DNA from: Lachnospiraceae bacterium
GTDB lineage: Bacteria > Bacillota > Clostridia > Lachnospirales > Lachnospiraceae
Reading direction: 5' to 3'
Assembly: GCA_016282915.1 (NCBI GenBank)
Contig: JAEELW010000084.1
Coordinates: 1-64,000, forward strand
DNA length: 64,000 nt
The notes under the pieces are model-generated. The model had not been told where the DNA came from and ran no database searches. It worked only from the letters and a program-made list of their open reading frames with translations. This document shows, piece by piece, positions 16,150 to 24,412 of the stretch (its first letter is position 1; every line of letters begins with the position of its first letter). A program made the translations under genes and the position numbers.

Positions 16150-17109
16150 ATGAAACTGGTCAGTTTTGTGATCCCCTGCTACCGTTCGGAACAGACCATC
16201 ACCGGGGTAGTGGAAGAGATCCGTGAAAAAATGAAGGCGCTTCCGGAGTATGATCACGAGATCATACTCGTAAATGACTGTTCCCCGGACGGTACTTTTT
16301 CCGTGCTGAAAGAGCTGGCCCTTTCGGACGGGCGTATCACCGCCCTGGATTTCGCACGCAATTTCGGACAGCATTCCGCATTGATGGCGGGACTGAGGCA
16401 GACAAAAGGCGATATCGTGATCTGTCTGGATGATGACGGCCAGACGCCGGCAGATCAGGCGGACCGTCTGCTGAAAGCGCTGGAGGACGGCGCGGATGTG
16501 GCCTATGCCCGTTATGCGAACAAAAAGCACAGCGCCTTCCGCAATTTCGGTTCCCGCGTGAACGAAAGCATGGCACGTTTTATGCTGAACAAGCCGAAGA
16601 GTCTTACCGTATCCAGCTATTTTGCCGCGAAACGCTATATCGTAAACGATATGATCCGTTACGAGAATTCCTATCCCTACGTGATCGGTCTGGTATTGCG
16701 GGCAACAAATAATATCGTCAACGTGGATATCGACCATCGCAGCCGCGTTTCGGGCAGCTCCGGCTATACCATGAAAAAACTGCTGGGCCTGTGGATGAAC
16801 GGCTTTACGTCTTTTTCGGTGAAACCCCTGCGCCTAGCGACGGTAATGGGCGTGATCTCGGCATTGGCCGGATTTATTTACGGTATCGTGATCATCATTC
16901 AGCATTTCGTACTGCCCGACCGTGTCATAGGCTTTGCCTCCACCATGGCGGCACTGGTCTTTTTCGGCGGCATGATCATGATCATGCTGGGCCTGATCGG
17001 GGAATACGTGGGGAGGATCTATATCAGTCTGAACAATTCGCCCCAGTATGTGATCAAAGAGATCGTCCGGAAGGAGGACGCGGATGGAAAAGAAACTGAC
17101 AAAGGATAA
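16150..17109 (+). CDS. GtrB/ArnC-like polyprenyl-phosphate glycosyltransferase (GT2)
   Basis: 319 residues. The GT-A domain has VNDCSPDGT (about 41-49) and CLDDDGQTP (about 95-103), followed by two C-terminal membrane helices (about 233-255 and 268-290) and a short charged tail. This layout is that of GtrB, ArnC and DPM1-like synthases that load one sugar from a nucleotide donor onto undecaprenyl phosphate at the inner membrane face. The segment RNFGQHSALMAGL is typical of the group. The gene follows a GT-C-like membrane protein and overlaps the next GT2 gene by 26 bases. The sugar transferred is unknown. A GtrA-like domain at 8537 could flip the product. Confidence 0.88.
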   Translation: MKLVSFVIPCYRSEQTITGVVEEIREKMKALPEYDHEIILVNDCSPDGTFSVLKELALSDGRITALDFARNFGQHSALMAGLRQTKGDIVICLDDDGQTPADQADRLLKALEDGADVAYARYANKKHSAFRNFGSRVNESMARFMLNKPKSLTVSSYFAAKRYIVNDMIRYENSYPYVIGLVLRATNNIVNVDIDHRSRVSGSSGYTMKKLLGLWMNGFTSFSVKPLRLATVMGVISALAGFIYGIVIIIQHFVLPDRVIGFASTMAALVFFGGMIMIMLGLIGEYVGRIYISLNNSPQYVIKEIVRKEDADGKETDKG

Positions 17110-17803
17110 TCTGCTGCTTTCCGTGATCATACCGTGCTATAACGAGGCGGGCACGCTGGAAAAGGTGATCGATACCGTCCGTGACTGCGGGCTGCGTACC
17201 GAGATCGTTGTGGTGGACGACGCCTCCACGGACGGAAGCCGCAGGCTTTTAAGGGGAAAGCTCCGCGACAAGGTGGATATCGTCCGTTTCCATAAACGCA
17301 ATATGGGGAAAGGTGCTGCGCTGCGCCACGGTTTTGCGGCAGCCACCGGGGATCTGGTCATCGTGCAGGATGCGGATCTGGAATACGATCCGAAGGATTT
17401 TTCCGAGCTGGTGGAGCCCTTTATCTCGGGTGCGGCCGATGCGGACGTGGTCTACGGTTCCCGCTATCTGCGCAGCAGCAATTTCCGCGTGGACGGTTTT
17501 TATCACGAGCTGGGCAACAAGATGCTCACGCTCCTTTCCAATATCTTCTCCGATCTGTCCCTGACGGATATGGAGACCTGCTACAAGATGTTTAAGCGTG
17601 AAGTGATCCAGTCGATCCGGCTGCGCGAGAACCGTTTCGGCTTTGAGCCGGAGGTGACGGCAAAGCTCGCAAAGAAAAAATGCAGGATCTACGAGATCCC
17701 CATTTCCTATCACGCCAGAACCTTTGAGCAGGGCAAGAAGATCGGACTGAAGGACGCCTTCCGCGCCTTCTACTGCATCGTACGGTATAATTTATTCTCA
17801 TGA
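17084..17803 (+). CDS. DPM1-like glycosyltransferase family 2
   Basis: 239 residues, a single GT-A domain without membrane helices. VDDASTDGS (about 44-52), the glycan-lipid segment NMGKGAALRHGF and VQDADLEYDP (about 92-101) are seen, plus DMETCYKMF, a signature of the dolichol-phosphate mannosyltransferase group. Such short forms make a polyprenyl-phosphate sugar and lack the membrane anchor. It starts within the end of the GtrB-like gene in another frame, a 26-base overlap that suggests tight coupling. The pair could make two different lipid-linked sugars for nearby GT-C-like enzymes. Donor specificity is not readable. Confidence 0.88.
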   Translation: MEKKLTKDNLLLSVIIPCYNEAGTLEKVIDTVRDCGLRTEIVVVDDASTDGSRRLLRGKLRDKVDIVRFHKRNMGKGAALRHGFAAATGDLVIVQDADLEYDPKDFSELVEPFISGAADADVVYGSRYLRSSNFRVDGFYHELGNKMLTLLSNIFSDLSLTDMETCYKMFKREVIQSIRLRENRFGFEPEVTAKLAKKKCRIYEIPISYHARTFEQGKKIGLKDAFRAFYCIVRYNLFS

Positions 17804-17824
17804 ACCATTGAGACAGGAGTAAAT

Positions 17825-19141
17825 ATGGGACTTTTTGAAGATCTGCTGGAAAAAAAGGAAAAGCTGTCCCTGGTGGGACTGGGCTATGTGGGTATGCCGA
17901 TCGCGGTTGCTTTCGCAAAGAAGCTTTCCGTGGTGGGCTATGACCTGAATTCGGAAAAGATCGCACTCTACCGCGCGGGAAAGGATCCCACGAAGGAAGT
18001 GGGAGACGAAGTGATCGCACAGACATCGGTGGATTTTACCGATGACGAAAGCCGCCTTAAGGAAGCGCGTTTCCATATCGTGGCGGTACCCACGCCGGTC
18101 AATCCCGACCATACGCCGGATCTGACGCCGGTGGAGGGCGCCAGCCGCATCCTGGGACGTAATCTGCAGAAGGGCAGCGTGGTGGTCTTTGAATCCACGG
18201 TCTATCCCGGGGTGACGGAAGAGATCTGCGTGCCCATCCTCGAAAAGGAATCGGGACTGAAATGCGGAACGGATTTCAAGATCGGCTATTCACCGGAGCG
18301 CATCAATCCCGGGGATAAGGTACACCGTCTGGAGAGCATCGTAAAGATCGTCTCCGGCATGGATGAGGAAACGCTGGACACGGTAGCAAAGGTCTACGGT
18401 CTGGTGGTGGAAGCGGGGGTATACCGCGCGGAATCCATCCGCGTGGCGGAAGCGGCCAAGGTGATCGAGAACAGCCAGCGCGATATCAACATCGCCTTCA
18501 TGAACGAGCTGTCCATGATCTTTCACCGTATGGGCATCGATACGAAAGCGGTGCTGGAGGCAGCAGGCACCAAGTGGAATTTCCTGAAATTCTTCCCGGG
18601 GCTTGTGGGCGGCCACTGCATAGGCGTGGATCCCTACTATCTGACCTATAAGGCGGAGCAGCTGGGCTATCATTCGCAGATCATTCTTTCGGGCCGCCGC
18701 ATCAACGACGATATGGGACGCTATGTGACGGAAAGCCTGGTCAAGCTGCTGATCCGTGCCGACCTGCCCGTAAAGAACGCAAAAGTGGGGATACTTGGTT
18801 TCACCTTTAAGGAAAACTGCCCGGATACACGTAATACCCGGGTCATCGATATCGTGAATGAACTGAAGGAATACGGGATCACGCCACTGGTCGTGGATCC
18901 GGAAGCCGATGCCGCCGAAGCGGAGCGGCTCTACGGCATACGTTTCGGACGTGAAGAAGAAATAAAGGATATGGACGCCGTGATCATCGCGGTGGCGCAC
19001 CGCTGCTTTGCAGAGCTGGATGAAGCAGCGGTGGATGCCTTTTATGCCGGCGGTAAAAAGAAGGTGCTGATGGATCTGAAGGGCATTCTGGACCGCGGCA
19101 TTTACGAAAATAAGAACGATTATCTTTTCTGGAGGTTGTAA
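17825..19141 (+). CDS. tviB: UDP-N-acetylhexosamine 6-dehydrogenase (TviB/WbpO type)
   Basis: 438 residues. The N-terminal NAD domain begins LSLVGLGYVGMPIAVAF. ESTVYPGVTEEICVPILE follows, and the catalytic Cys265 lies in GLVGGHCIGVDPYYL. The central helix AAKVIENSQRDINIAFMNEL and the C-terminal FTFKENCPDTRNTRV match the TviB/WbpO/WbpA branch, which oxidises UDP-GlcNAc or UDP-GalNAc, rather than UDP-glucose dehydrogenases. It makes the uronic acid form in the cytoplasm. The adjacent WbpP-like epimerase, 3 bases downstream, completes a known two-gene route to UDP-GalNAcA. GACAGGAG precedes the ATG. Whether GlcNAc or GalNAc is the first substrate is undecided. Confidence 0.92.
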   Translation: MGLFEDLLEKKEKLSLVGLGYVGMPIAVAFAKKLSVVGYDLNSEKIALYRAGKDPTKEVGDEVIAQTSVDFTDDESRLKEARFHIVAVPTPVNPDHTPDLTPVEGASRILGRNLQKGSVVVFESTVYPGVTEEICVPILEKESGLKCGTDFKIGYSPERINPGDKVHRLESIVKIVSGMDEETLDTVAKVYGLVVEAGVYRAESIRVAEAAKVIENSQRDINIAFMNELSMIFHRMGIDTKAVLEAAGTKWNFLKFFPGLVGGHCIGVDPYYLTYKAEQLGYHSQIILSGRRINDDMGRYVTESLVKLLIRADLPVKNAKVGILGFTFKENCPDTRNTRVIDIVNELKEYGITPLVVDPEADAAEAERLYGIRFGREEEIKDMDAVIIAVAHRCFAELDEAAVDAFYAGGKKKVLMDLKGILDRGIYENKNDYLFWRL

Positions 19142-19144
19142 GCA

Positions 19145-20122
19145 TTGGCATATCAGGATCTGGTATTTCCGGAAAACAGCCTTTTTCTGGTCACCGGGGG
19201 AGCCGGTTTCATCGGTTCCAATCTGTGCGAGGCGATCCTCTCGCTGGGACACAGGGTGCGCTGTCTGGACGACCTGTCCACCGGAAAACAGGAAAATGTG
19301 GATTTTTTAAAGGATCGTCCCGGCTATGAATTCCTCCGCGGCGATATCAAGGATCTCGAGACCTGCAAAAAAGCCTGCGAAGGCGTGGATTATGTGCTGA
19401 ACCAGGCGGCCTGGGGAAGCGTTCCCCGCAGCATCGAGATGCCGCTTTTTTATGAGGAGAACAATATCCGCGGTACCCTCAATATGATGGAAGCCGCAAG
19501 ACAGAGCGGAGTGAAGCGTTTCGTTTATGCTTCCTCTTCTTCGGTATACGGCGATCATCCGGTTCTTCCGAAAAAGGAAGGCCAGGAGGGAAAGCTGCTC
19601 TCGCCCTATGCGCTCACCAAGCGTGCCTGCGAGGAGTACGGCAGTCTTTATTTCCGCCTTTACGGTCTGCCTACGGTAGGCCTGCGGTATTTTAACGTCT
19701 TCGGACGCCGCCAGGATCCCGACGGGGCCTATGCCGCGGTGATCCCGCGCTTTATCCGCCAGCTTCTCCACGGAGAACGGCCCACGATCAACGGGGACGG
19801 AAAGCAGTCCCGGGATTTTACCTATATCGATAATGTGATCGAAGCCAATCTGAAGGCCTGCCTGGCCGGTGAAGAGGCCTTTGGGGAGGCGTTCAACATC
19901 GCCTACGGCGGCAGGGAATATCTGATCGATATCTACTACGACATCACGAAAGCGCTGGGGACAGAGATCGAACCGCTCTTCGGGCCTGACCGTCCCGGCG
20001 ACATCAAACATTCCAATGCGGACATTTCCAAGGCAAGGAAGCTGCTTGGCTATGATCCGGAATATGACTTCAAGCGCGGGATCGCGCTGGCCATCGACTG
20101 GTATAAAAGGAATCTCGGCTGA
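19145..20122 (+). CDS. wbpP: UDP-N-acetylglucosamine(uronate) 4-epimerase (WbpP/TviC type)
   Basis: 325 residues, starting at a TTG supported by GGAGG 8 bases upstream. It is an extended SDR: VTGGAGFIGSNL near residue 15, AWGSVPRSIEMP (a WbpP/TviC hallmark), YASSSSVYGD, catalytic YALTKRACEEYG, and YFNVFGRRQDPDGAYAAVIP with SRDFTYIDNV. The family interconverts UDP-GlcNAc/GalNAc or their uronic acids at C4. It is directly coupled to the TviB-type dehydrogenase, as in Vi antigen and Pseudomonas O6 loci, so UDP-GalNAcA is the most likely product. The stop overlaps the next start (TGATG). Confidence 0.92.
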   Translation: MAYQDLVFPENSLFLVTGGAGFIGSNLCEAILSLGHRVRCLDDLSTGKQENVDFLKDRPGYEFLRGDIKDLETCKKACEGVDYVLNQAAWGSVPRSIEMPLFYEENNIRGTLNMMEAARQSGVKRFVYASSSSVYGDHPVLPKKEGQEGKLLSPYALTKRACEEYGSLYFRLYGLPTVGLRYFNVFGRRQDPDGAYAAVIPRFIRQLLHGERPTINGDGKQSRDFTYIDNVIEANLKACLAGEEAFGEAFNIAYGGREYLIDIYYDITKALGTEIEPLFGPDRPGDIKHSNADISKARKLLGYDPEYDFKRGIALAIDWYKRNLG

Positions 20123-20934
20123 TGAGGAAGATAGCGGTACGCATTGATGATATCTCTCCCGATATGGACTGGGAACGTTTCCGGCGTTTCGAGGAGCTGC
20201 TTGCGCGCTACCGCATACGGCCGCTGATCGGACTCATACCGGATAATCTGGACAGAACGGTCGGCAGCGGGAAAGCCATGCCGGAAGCGGAATACCGTGC
20301 ATGGCTTGAGGAGAAACGCCGCGAGGGCTGGCTCTTTGCCCTGCACGGATGGCATCACCGCTACCGCACGAAGCAGAGAGGGATCTTCCCCCTCAATCCT
20401 TTTTCCGAATTTGCGGGGCTGCCTTTTATGATGCAGCGCAGCATGATCGCGAAGGGGAAGGAGAAGCTTGCGCGGCTCGGGGCGGAGACCGACATCTTCA
20501 TGGCGCCCGGTCACAGCTTTGATAAAAATACGCTGCGCGCCCTGAAGGAGTGCGGCTTTCGTTATATAACGGACGGATACGGGGATGCACCCTATATCCG
20601 GGAGGAGCTGGTCTTCCTTCCGATCTCGCTGCTGCGCAGTGCGGAGCTGAAACGCCGGAGCGGCGTGAGCTGCTTTGTGGTGCATACGGCGGAGCTGACG
20701 GATGCGGAGCTGGAGGAGTATGAGCGGCTCTTTTCCTCGCAGCGATCCCGCTTTATCGATTACCGCCGCCTGCTGCGCATAAAGCCGCGGAAAAGAGGGC
20801 TTTTCGGAAATACGGCGGAATATCTGCTGGCACTGGCGAAGGGACTGGCAGGATCGCTTTCCGGCGGCGGAACGAAGGGCAGTGAGGCTGCGGAGCGTAC
20901 GGAGAGAAAAGAACGGGGGGCCGGGGATGCTTGA
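20122..20934 (+). CDS. DUF2334-type polysaccharide deacetylase-like protein
   Basis: 270 residues. The start gives RIDDIS, whose Asp9/Asp10 fit the first metal or catalytic motif of NodB-like deacetylases. HGWHHR (residues 75-80) fits the His motif, and MAPGHSFD resembles the third conserved block. There is no signal peptide, so it should act in the cytoplasm, unlike most polysaccharide deacetylases. It may deacetylate a sugar nucleotide or lipid-linked sugar. The C-terminal 40 residues are charged and Gly-rich without clear fold. It overlaps its neighbours by 1 and 8 bases. The family call is good; the substrate is not known. Confidence 0.82.
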   Translation: MRKIAVRIDDISPDMDWERFRRFEELLARYRIRPLIGLIPDNLDRTVGSGKAMPEAEYRAWLEEKRREGWLFALHGWHHRYRTKQRGIFPLNPFSEFAGLPFMMQRSMIAKGKEKLARLGAETDIFMAPGHSFDKNTLRALKECGFRYITDGYGDAPYIREELVFLPISLLRSAELKRRSGVSCFVVHTAELTDAELEEYERLFSSQRSRFIDYRRLLRIKPRKRGLFGNTAEYLLALAKGLAGSLSGGGTKGSEAAERTERKERGAGDA

Positions 20935-22075
20935 CGGGAAGATCGTGATCCTGCAGGTGATCGGCGGATTGTCTATGGGCGGCGCGGAAAGCCGTATCAT
21001 GGATATCCTGCGGCGTCTGGACCGGAATCGTTTTCATTATGATTTTTTACTGAATGAGCCGCCGGGCTTTTACGAAGAAGAAGCAGAACGTCTGGGCTGC
21101 CGGATCTTCCGTACCGTCGGCTTTAAACTTGTGAACCGCCCGCAGTATGAAAAGCAGATGCGGGAATTTTTCGCGGCACATCCCGAGATCGATATCGTAC
21201 AGGCCCACAGCACCAATACGGCGGCCCTTTATCTGCCCATAGCAAAAAAGGCCGGGATCGCCGTGACCATGGCGCATGCCCGCAGTGCCGGCGTGGAGCC
21301 GGGAATGAAGGGCTGGCTGAAAAAACGTCTGCGCCGGCATCTGGCAAAAAAGACGGATTACTGTCTCTCCTGTTCCACCGAGGCGGGTTATGCGGTCTTC
21401 GGTGAAGAAGCGATGCGGGCGGGAAAAGTGCGCCTCATCCCCAATGCCGTCAATGTGGACGCCTACGCGCCCACGACCTCACATGTGGCCGAGGGACGGA
21501 CGCTCAGGGAAAAGACCGGGCTGGAAAAACAGTTTGTCGTGGGACATGTGGGGCGTTTTCATTATGCCAAAAACCATATGTTTCTGCTGAAGATCTTTCT
21601 GGAACTGCGGCGTATCCGCAGCGATGCGATGCTGCTTCTGGTAGGAGAGGGAGAACTGCGGGAAGAGGTGGAAAAAGCCGCGGAGGAAATGGGCCTTCGC
21701 AGGAATGTGATCTTTGCCGGAAGGCAGGCGGATCCCGCCCCCTGGTACCAGGCAATGGATGTGCTGGTCTTTCCTTCCCATTACGAAGGACTTCCAGGAA
21801 CCGTGGTGGAAGCGCAGGCTTCCGCGCTGCCCTGCCTCATCTCGGATGCGATCACGAAGGACGTGCAGGTGACGGAACTGGTAAAGGCACTGTCCTTAAA
21901 GGAAAGCGAAAAAAGCTGGGCGGAACAGGCCGTCGCACTGGCGGAGCGTTTCCCGAGAGCCGAACGCAGCGCAAAGCTTCAGTATGCCGATCAGCTCAGG
22001 GAAAAAGGTTTTGATGTGAACCGGCAGGTGCATATGCTGGAGGAGATGTATACCGAGGTGCTGGACCGGAAATGA
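20927..22075 (+). CDS. Glycosyltransferase family 4
   Basis: 382 residues from the ATG at 20927, chosen since the GT-B fold starts within a few residues (VIGGLSMGGAESRIMDIL). An upstream in-frame start would overlap the deacetylase by 53 bases. The C-terminal domain has GRFHYAKNHMFLLK, the donor-phosphate region, and FPSHYEGLPGTVVEAQA with the EX7E pair of retaining GT4 enzymes. It is cytoplasmic or membrane-associated and adds a sugar to the growing lipid-linked unit. A G-rich ribosome site is embedded in the previous gene's end. It overlaps the next GT4 gene by 4 bases. Specificity is unknown. Confidence 0.9.
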   Translation: MLDGKIVILQVIGGLSMGGAESRIMDILRRLDRNRFHYDFLLNEPPGFYEEEAERLGCRIFRTVGFKLVNRPQYEKQMREFFAAHPEIDIVQAHSTNTAALYLPIAKKAGIAVTMAHARSAGVEPGMKGWLKKRLRRHLAKKTDYCLSCSTEAGYAVFGEEAMRAGKVRLIPNAVNVDAYAPTTSHVAEGRTLREKTGLEKQFVVGHVGRFHYAKNHMFLLKIFLELRRIRSDAMLLLVGEGELREEVEKAAEEMGLRRNVIFAGRQADPAPWYQAMDVLVFPSHYEGLPGTVVEAQASALPCLISDAITKDVQVTELVKALSLKESEKSWAEQAVALAERFPRAERSAKLQYADQLREKGFDVNRQVHMLEEMYTEVLDRK

Positions 22076-23178
22076 TAAAAAAGGTTTTGTTTCACATCTA
22101 CAGTCTGTCCAAAGGAGGAGCCGAGCGTGTGGTCACGACCCTTGCGGGGGAGATGGCACGGCGCGGCCTGGAGGTCTGTGTGGCAACGCTGACGCGCGGA
22201 GAAAAGGAATATCCCCTGGCGGAGGGCGTACGCCGGCTTGATGTGGGGCTGAGCGAAGAGGAAGAGAAAAAAGGAAAGATCGGGCGGGTGCGCACGAGGA
22301 TACGGCATCTGCGGGACTGTCTGAAAAAGGAAAAGCCGGACGTGGTCTTTGCCTTTATGCAGACCGCCAATTACCGCGCGGTGATGGCGGCGCGTCCCCT
22401 GCATATACCGGTGATCATCTCGGTGCGCAGTGACCCTTCGGTGGACTATGCGGGGAAGATGCAGAAAAAGCTCAGCGCTTACCTGTATAAAAGGGCTGCG
22501 GGAGCGGTCTTCCAGACCGAACAGGCCAGGGATTTCTTTCCGGCGGAGGTGGCGGAAAAGGCCGCGGTACTGCTCAATCCGCTGAACCCGCGCTGCATGG
22601 AGGATCACGGACAGCCCGCAGAGCGCCGTAAGGCCATCGTGAGCGTGGGAAGGCATCACGAAGCCAAGGATTATATGACGCTGGCGAAAGCCTTCGGGCA
22701 TTTTCACAAGGATCACCCGGATTATACGCTGGAGATCTACGGAGGAGACAGCGGCGATAATACAAGACTCTGCGTGCAGGAATACGTGCATGCCCACGGA
22801 CTGGATGAAGCGATCCTCTTTATGGGAGACCGCGAGGATGTGGACCGCTGTATCGCGGATGCGTCGGCCTATGTACTCTCTTCGAAGTATGAAGGCATGC
22901 CAAATGCGCTGATGGAAGCCATGGCGCTGGGCCTGCCGGTGATCGCGACCGACTGTCCCTGCGGCGGGCCGGCGGCGCTGATCCGCGACGGGGAAAACGG
23001 CCTTCTGGTGGAAGTGAAGAATCCGAAGGAGATGGCTGCCGCGATGACAAAGATGATCGAAAGCCCGGAGGATGCAGAGCGCTGCGGCCGGGAGGCGGCA
23101 AAGCTCCGTGAACTGGCGTCGACGGAGCGTGTGACGGACGAGTGGCTTGCATATGCGGAGAAGAGGATCAATGGCTGA
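22072..23178 (+). CDS. Glycosyltransferase family 4
   Basis: 368 residues. The acceptor-side loop YSLSKGGAERVVTTLA near the start, GRHHEAKDYMTLAKAF in the middle, and SSKYEGMPNALMEAMALGLP with ATDCPCGGPAALI near the end resemble PglH/PglJ-like and capsule GalNAc transferases. It is a retaining GT-B enzyme working on the cytoplasmic face of the membrane. The ATG overlaps the preceding TGA (ATGA) and the stop lies 8 bases inside the next gene, so three GT4 genes in a row are translationally linked. A GalNAc or GalNAcA donor would suit the neighbouring tviB-wbpP pair, but this is inference. Confidence 0.9.
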   Translation: MIKKVLFHIYSLSKGGAERVVTTLAGEMARRGLEVCVATLTRGEKEYPLAEGVRRLDVGLSEEEEKKGKIGRVRTRIRHLRDCLKKEKPDVVFAFMQTANYRAVMAARPLHIPVIISVRSDPSVDYAGKMQKKLSAYLYKRAAGAVFQTEQARDFFPAEVAEKAAVLLNPLNPRCMEDHGQPAERRKAIVSVGRHHEAKDYMTLAKAFGHFHKDHPDYTLEIYGGDSGDNTRLCVQEYVHAHGLDEAILFMGDREDVDRCIADASAYVLSSKYEGMPNALMEAMALGLPVIATDCPCGGPAALIRDGENGLLVEVKNPKEMAAAMTKMIESPEDAERCGREAAKLRELASTERVTDEWLAYAEKRING

Positions 23179-24316
23179 TTTGCGGAGGATCGCGGTACTG
23201 GGACCGGTATATCCCTTTAAAGGAGGCATTTCCCATTATACCGGCCTGCTGATCCGCGCATTACGGAAGAAATACGAAGTATCGGTCTATTCCTGGTCCA
23301 TGCAGTATCCGAAGCTCCTTTTCAAAAAAGAGCAGAGGGACTACGAAAACAAAAGCTTTGAGATCGAAGGGACCGATTATCTGGTCAATACGGCCAATCC
23401 TTTCAACTGGGGAAAGGCGGCAAAAAAGATCCGTGCAGGAAAGCCGGATCTGTGCATCGTGCAATGGTGGCATCCCTATTTTGCGCCCTGCTACCGCGGT
23501 CTGTTACGGCGGCTGAAGGGCATACCCGTTGCATTTATCTGTCATAACGTGCTGCCGCACGAACGTTTTCCTCTGGATGTATCGCTGACTAAAGGAACGC
23601 TGAAGCGCGCAGCTTTCTGTATCGTCCATTCCTCCGGGGATGAGGAGGATCTGAAAAGACTCCTGCCGGCCATGCCCTGCCGGCGGAATCTCCACCCCAC
23701 CTATAATGTTTTCCGTATGAAGGGGATGAGCCGTGAAGAGGCGAGAAATACTCTTAAGATCGCGGAGGATGAGAAGGTACTCCTGTTCTTCGGCCTGGTG
23801 CGCGCTTACAAAGGCCTGCAGGTCCTGATCCGGGCCGCCTCGAAGTGTGCGGCGGAAACGGAAAAGCTGCGGATCTGTATCGTGGGGGATTTCGGCGGCA
23901 AGAGGGAAGAATACGACCGCCTCATCGAAGAGAGCGGTGTAAAGGACTGCTTTACGATACGGGACGGGTATGTGCCGGATACCGAGGTGGAGCCTTATTT
24001 TGCGGCGGCGGATCTGTGCGTCTGCCCTTATCTTTCGGCGACGCAGTCCGGGATCGTACAGATCGCTTTCGGTTTCGGTCTGCCGGTGATCGCGACGAAT
24101 GTGGGCGGCCTGCCCGAGGCCGTGACCGACGGCAGCACGGGCTATATCGTTCCTCCGGAGGATCCGGAGGCGCTGGCGGATGCGGTGATCCGTTATTTCA
24201 AAGAGGGAAAAGAGGAGAGCTTCCGCGCCGCGGTAGCGCAGGAACAGGAACGTTTCTCCTGGGACCGCATGGTGGAGGCCATAGAGGAGAAATATAAGGA
24301 AATACAGACTGACTGA
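23171..24316 (+). CDS. Glycosyltransferase family 4
   Basis: 381 residues from the ATG at 23171. An earlier in-frame ATG at 23147 would lengthen the overlap with the previous gene, while the fold begins here (VLGPVYPFKGGISHYTGLL). The C-terminal half has FFGLVRAYKGLQVLI and CPYLSATQSGIVQIAFGFG with ATNVGGLPEAV, a GT4 donor site in which the usual first Glu is replaced by Thr/Gln, as in some family members. The TGA stop (24314-24316) lies inside the terminal repeat of the 65-bp palindromic element that follows. Function: sugar transfer to the lipid-linked unit; specificity unknown. Confidence 0.9.
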   Translation: MADLRRIAVLGPVYPFKGGISHYTGLLIRALRKKYEVSVYSWSMQYPKLLFKKEQRDYENKSFEIEGTDYLVNTANPFNWGKAAKKIRAGKPDLCIVQWWHPYFAPCYRGLLRRLKGIPVAFICHNVLPHERFPLDVSLTKGTLKRAAFCIVHSSGDEEDLKRLLPAMPCRRNLHPTYNVFRMKGMSREEARNTLKIAEDEKVLLFFGLVRAYKGLQVLIRAASKCAAETEKLRICIVGDFGGKREEYDRLIEESGVKDCFTIRDGYVPDTEVEPYFAAADLCVCPYLSATQSGIVQIAFGFGLPVIATNVGGLPEAVTDGSTGYIVPPEDPEALADAVIRYFKEGKEESFRAAVAQEQERFSWDRMVEAIEEKYKEIQTD

Positions 24317-24373
24317 TCAGAGTATCTGCCCGCAGCCGCGCAGCAGCTGCGGGGCCCGGGGCTGAACAGTAAC
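24309..24373. repeat. Short palindromic element of the GTTACTRTTC family
   Basis: The right end is CTGAACAGTAAC (reverse complement GTTACTGTTCAG) and the left end CTGACTGATCAG is an imperfect inverted copy. The 57-base core 24313-24369, read on the minus strand, matches 59443-59499 at 50 of 57 positions with no gaps. It forms a closing 8-bp stem and an inner GC-rich hairpin. Its left end supplies the stop codon of the upstream gene. No flanking direct repeat is visible. Confidence 0.7.
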
Positions 24374-24412
24374 GCGGCATGATATTTTTTCGGGAGCGGA
24401 ACGGAAAAAGAG

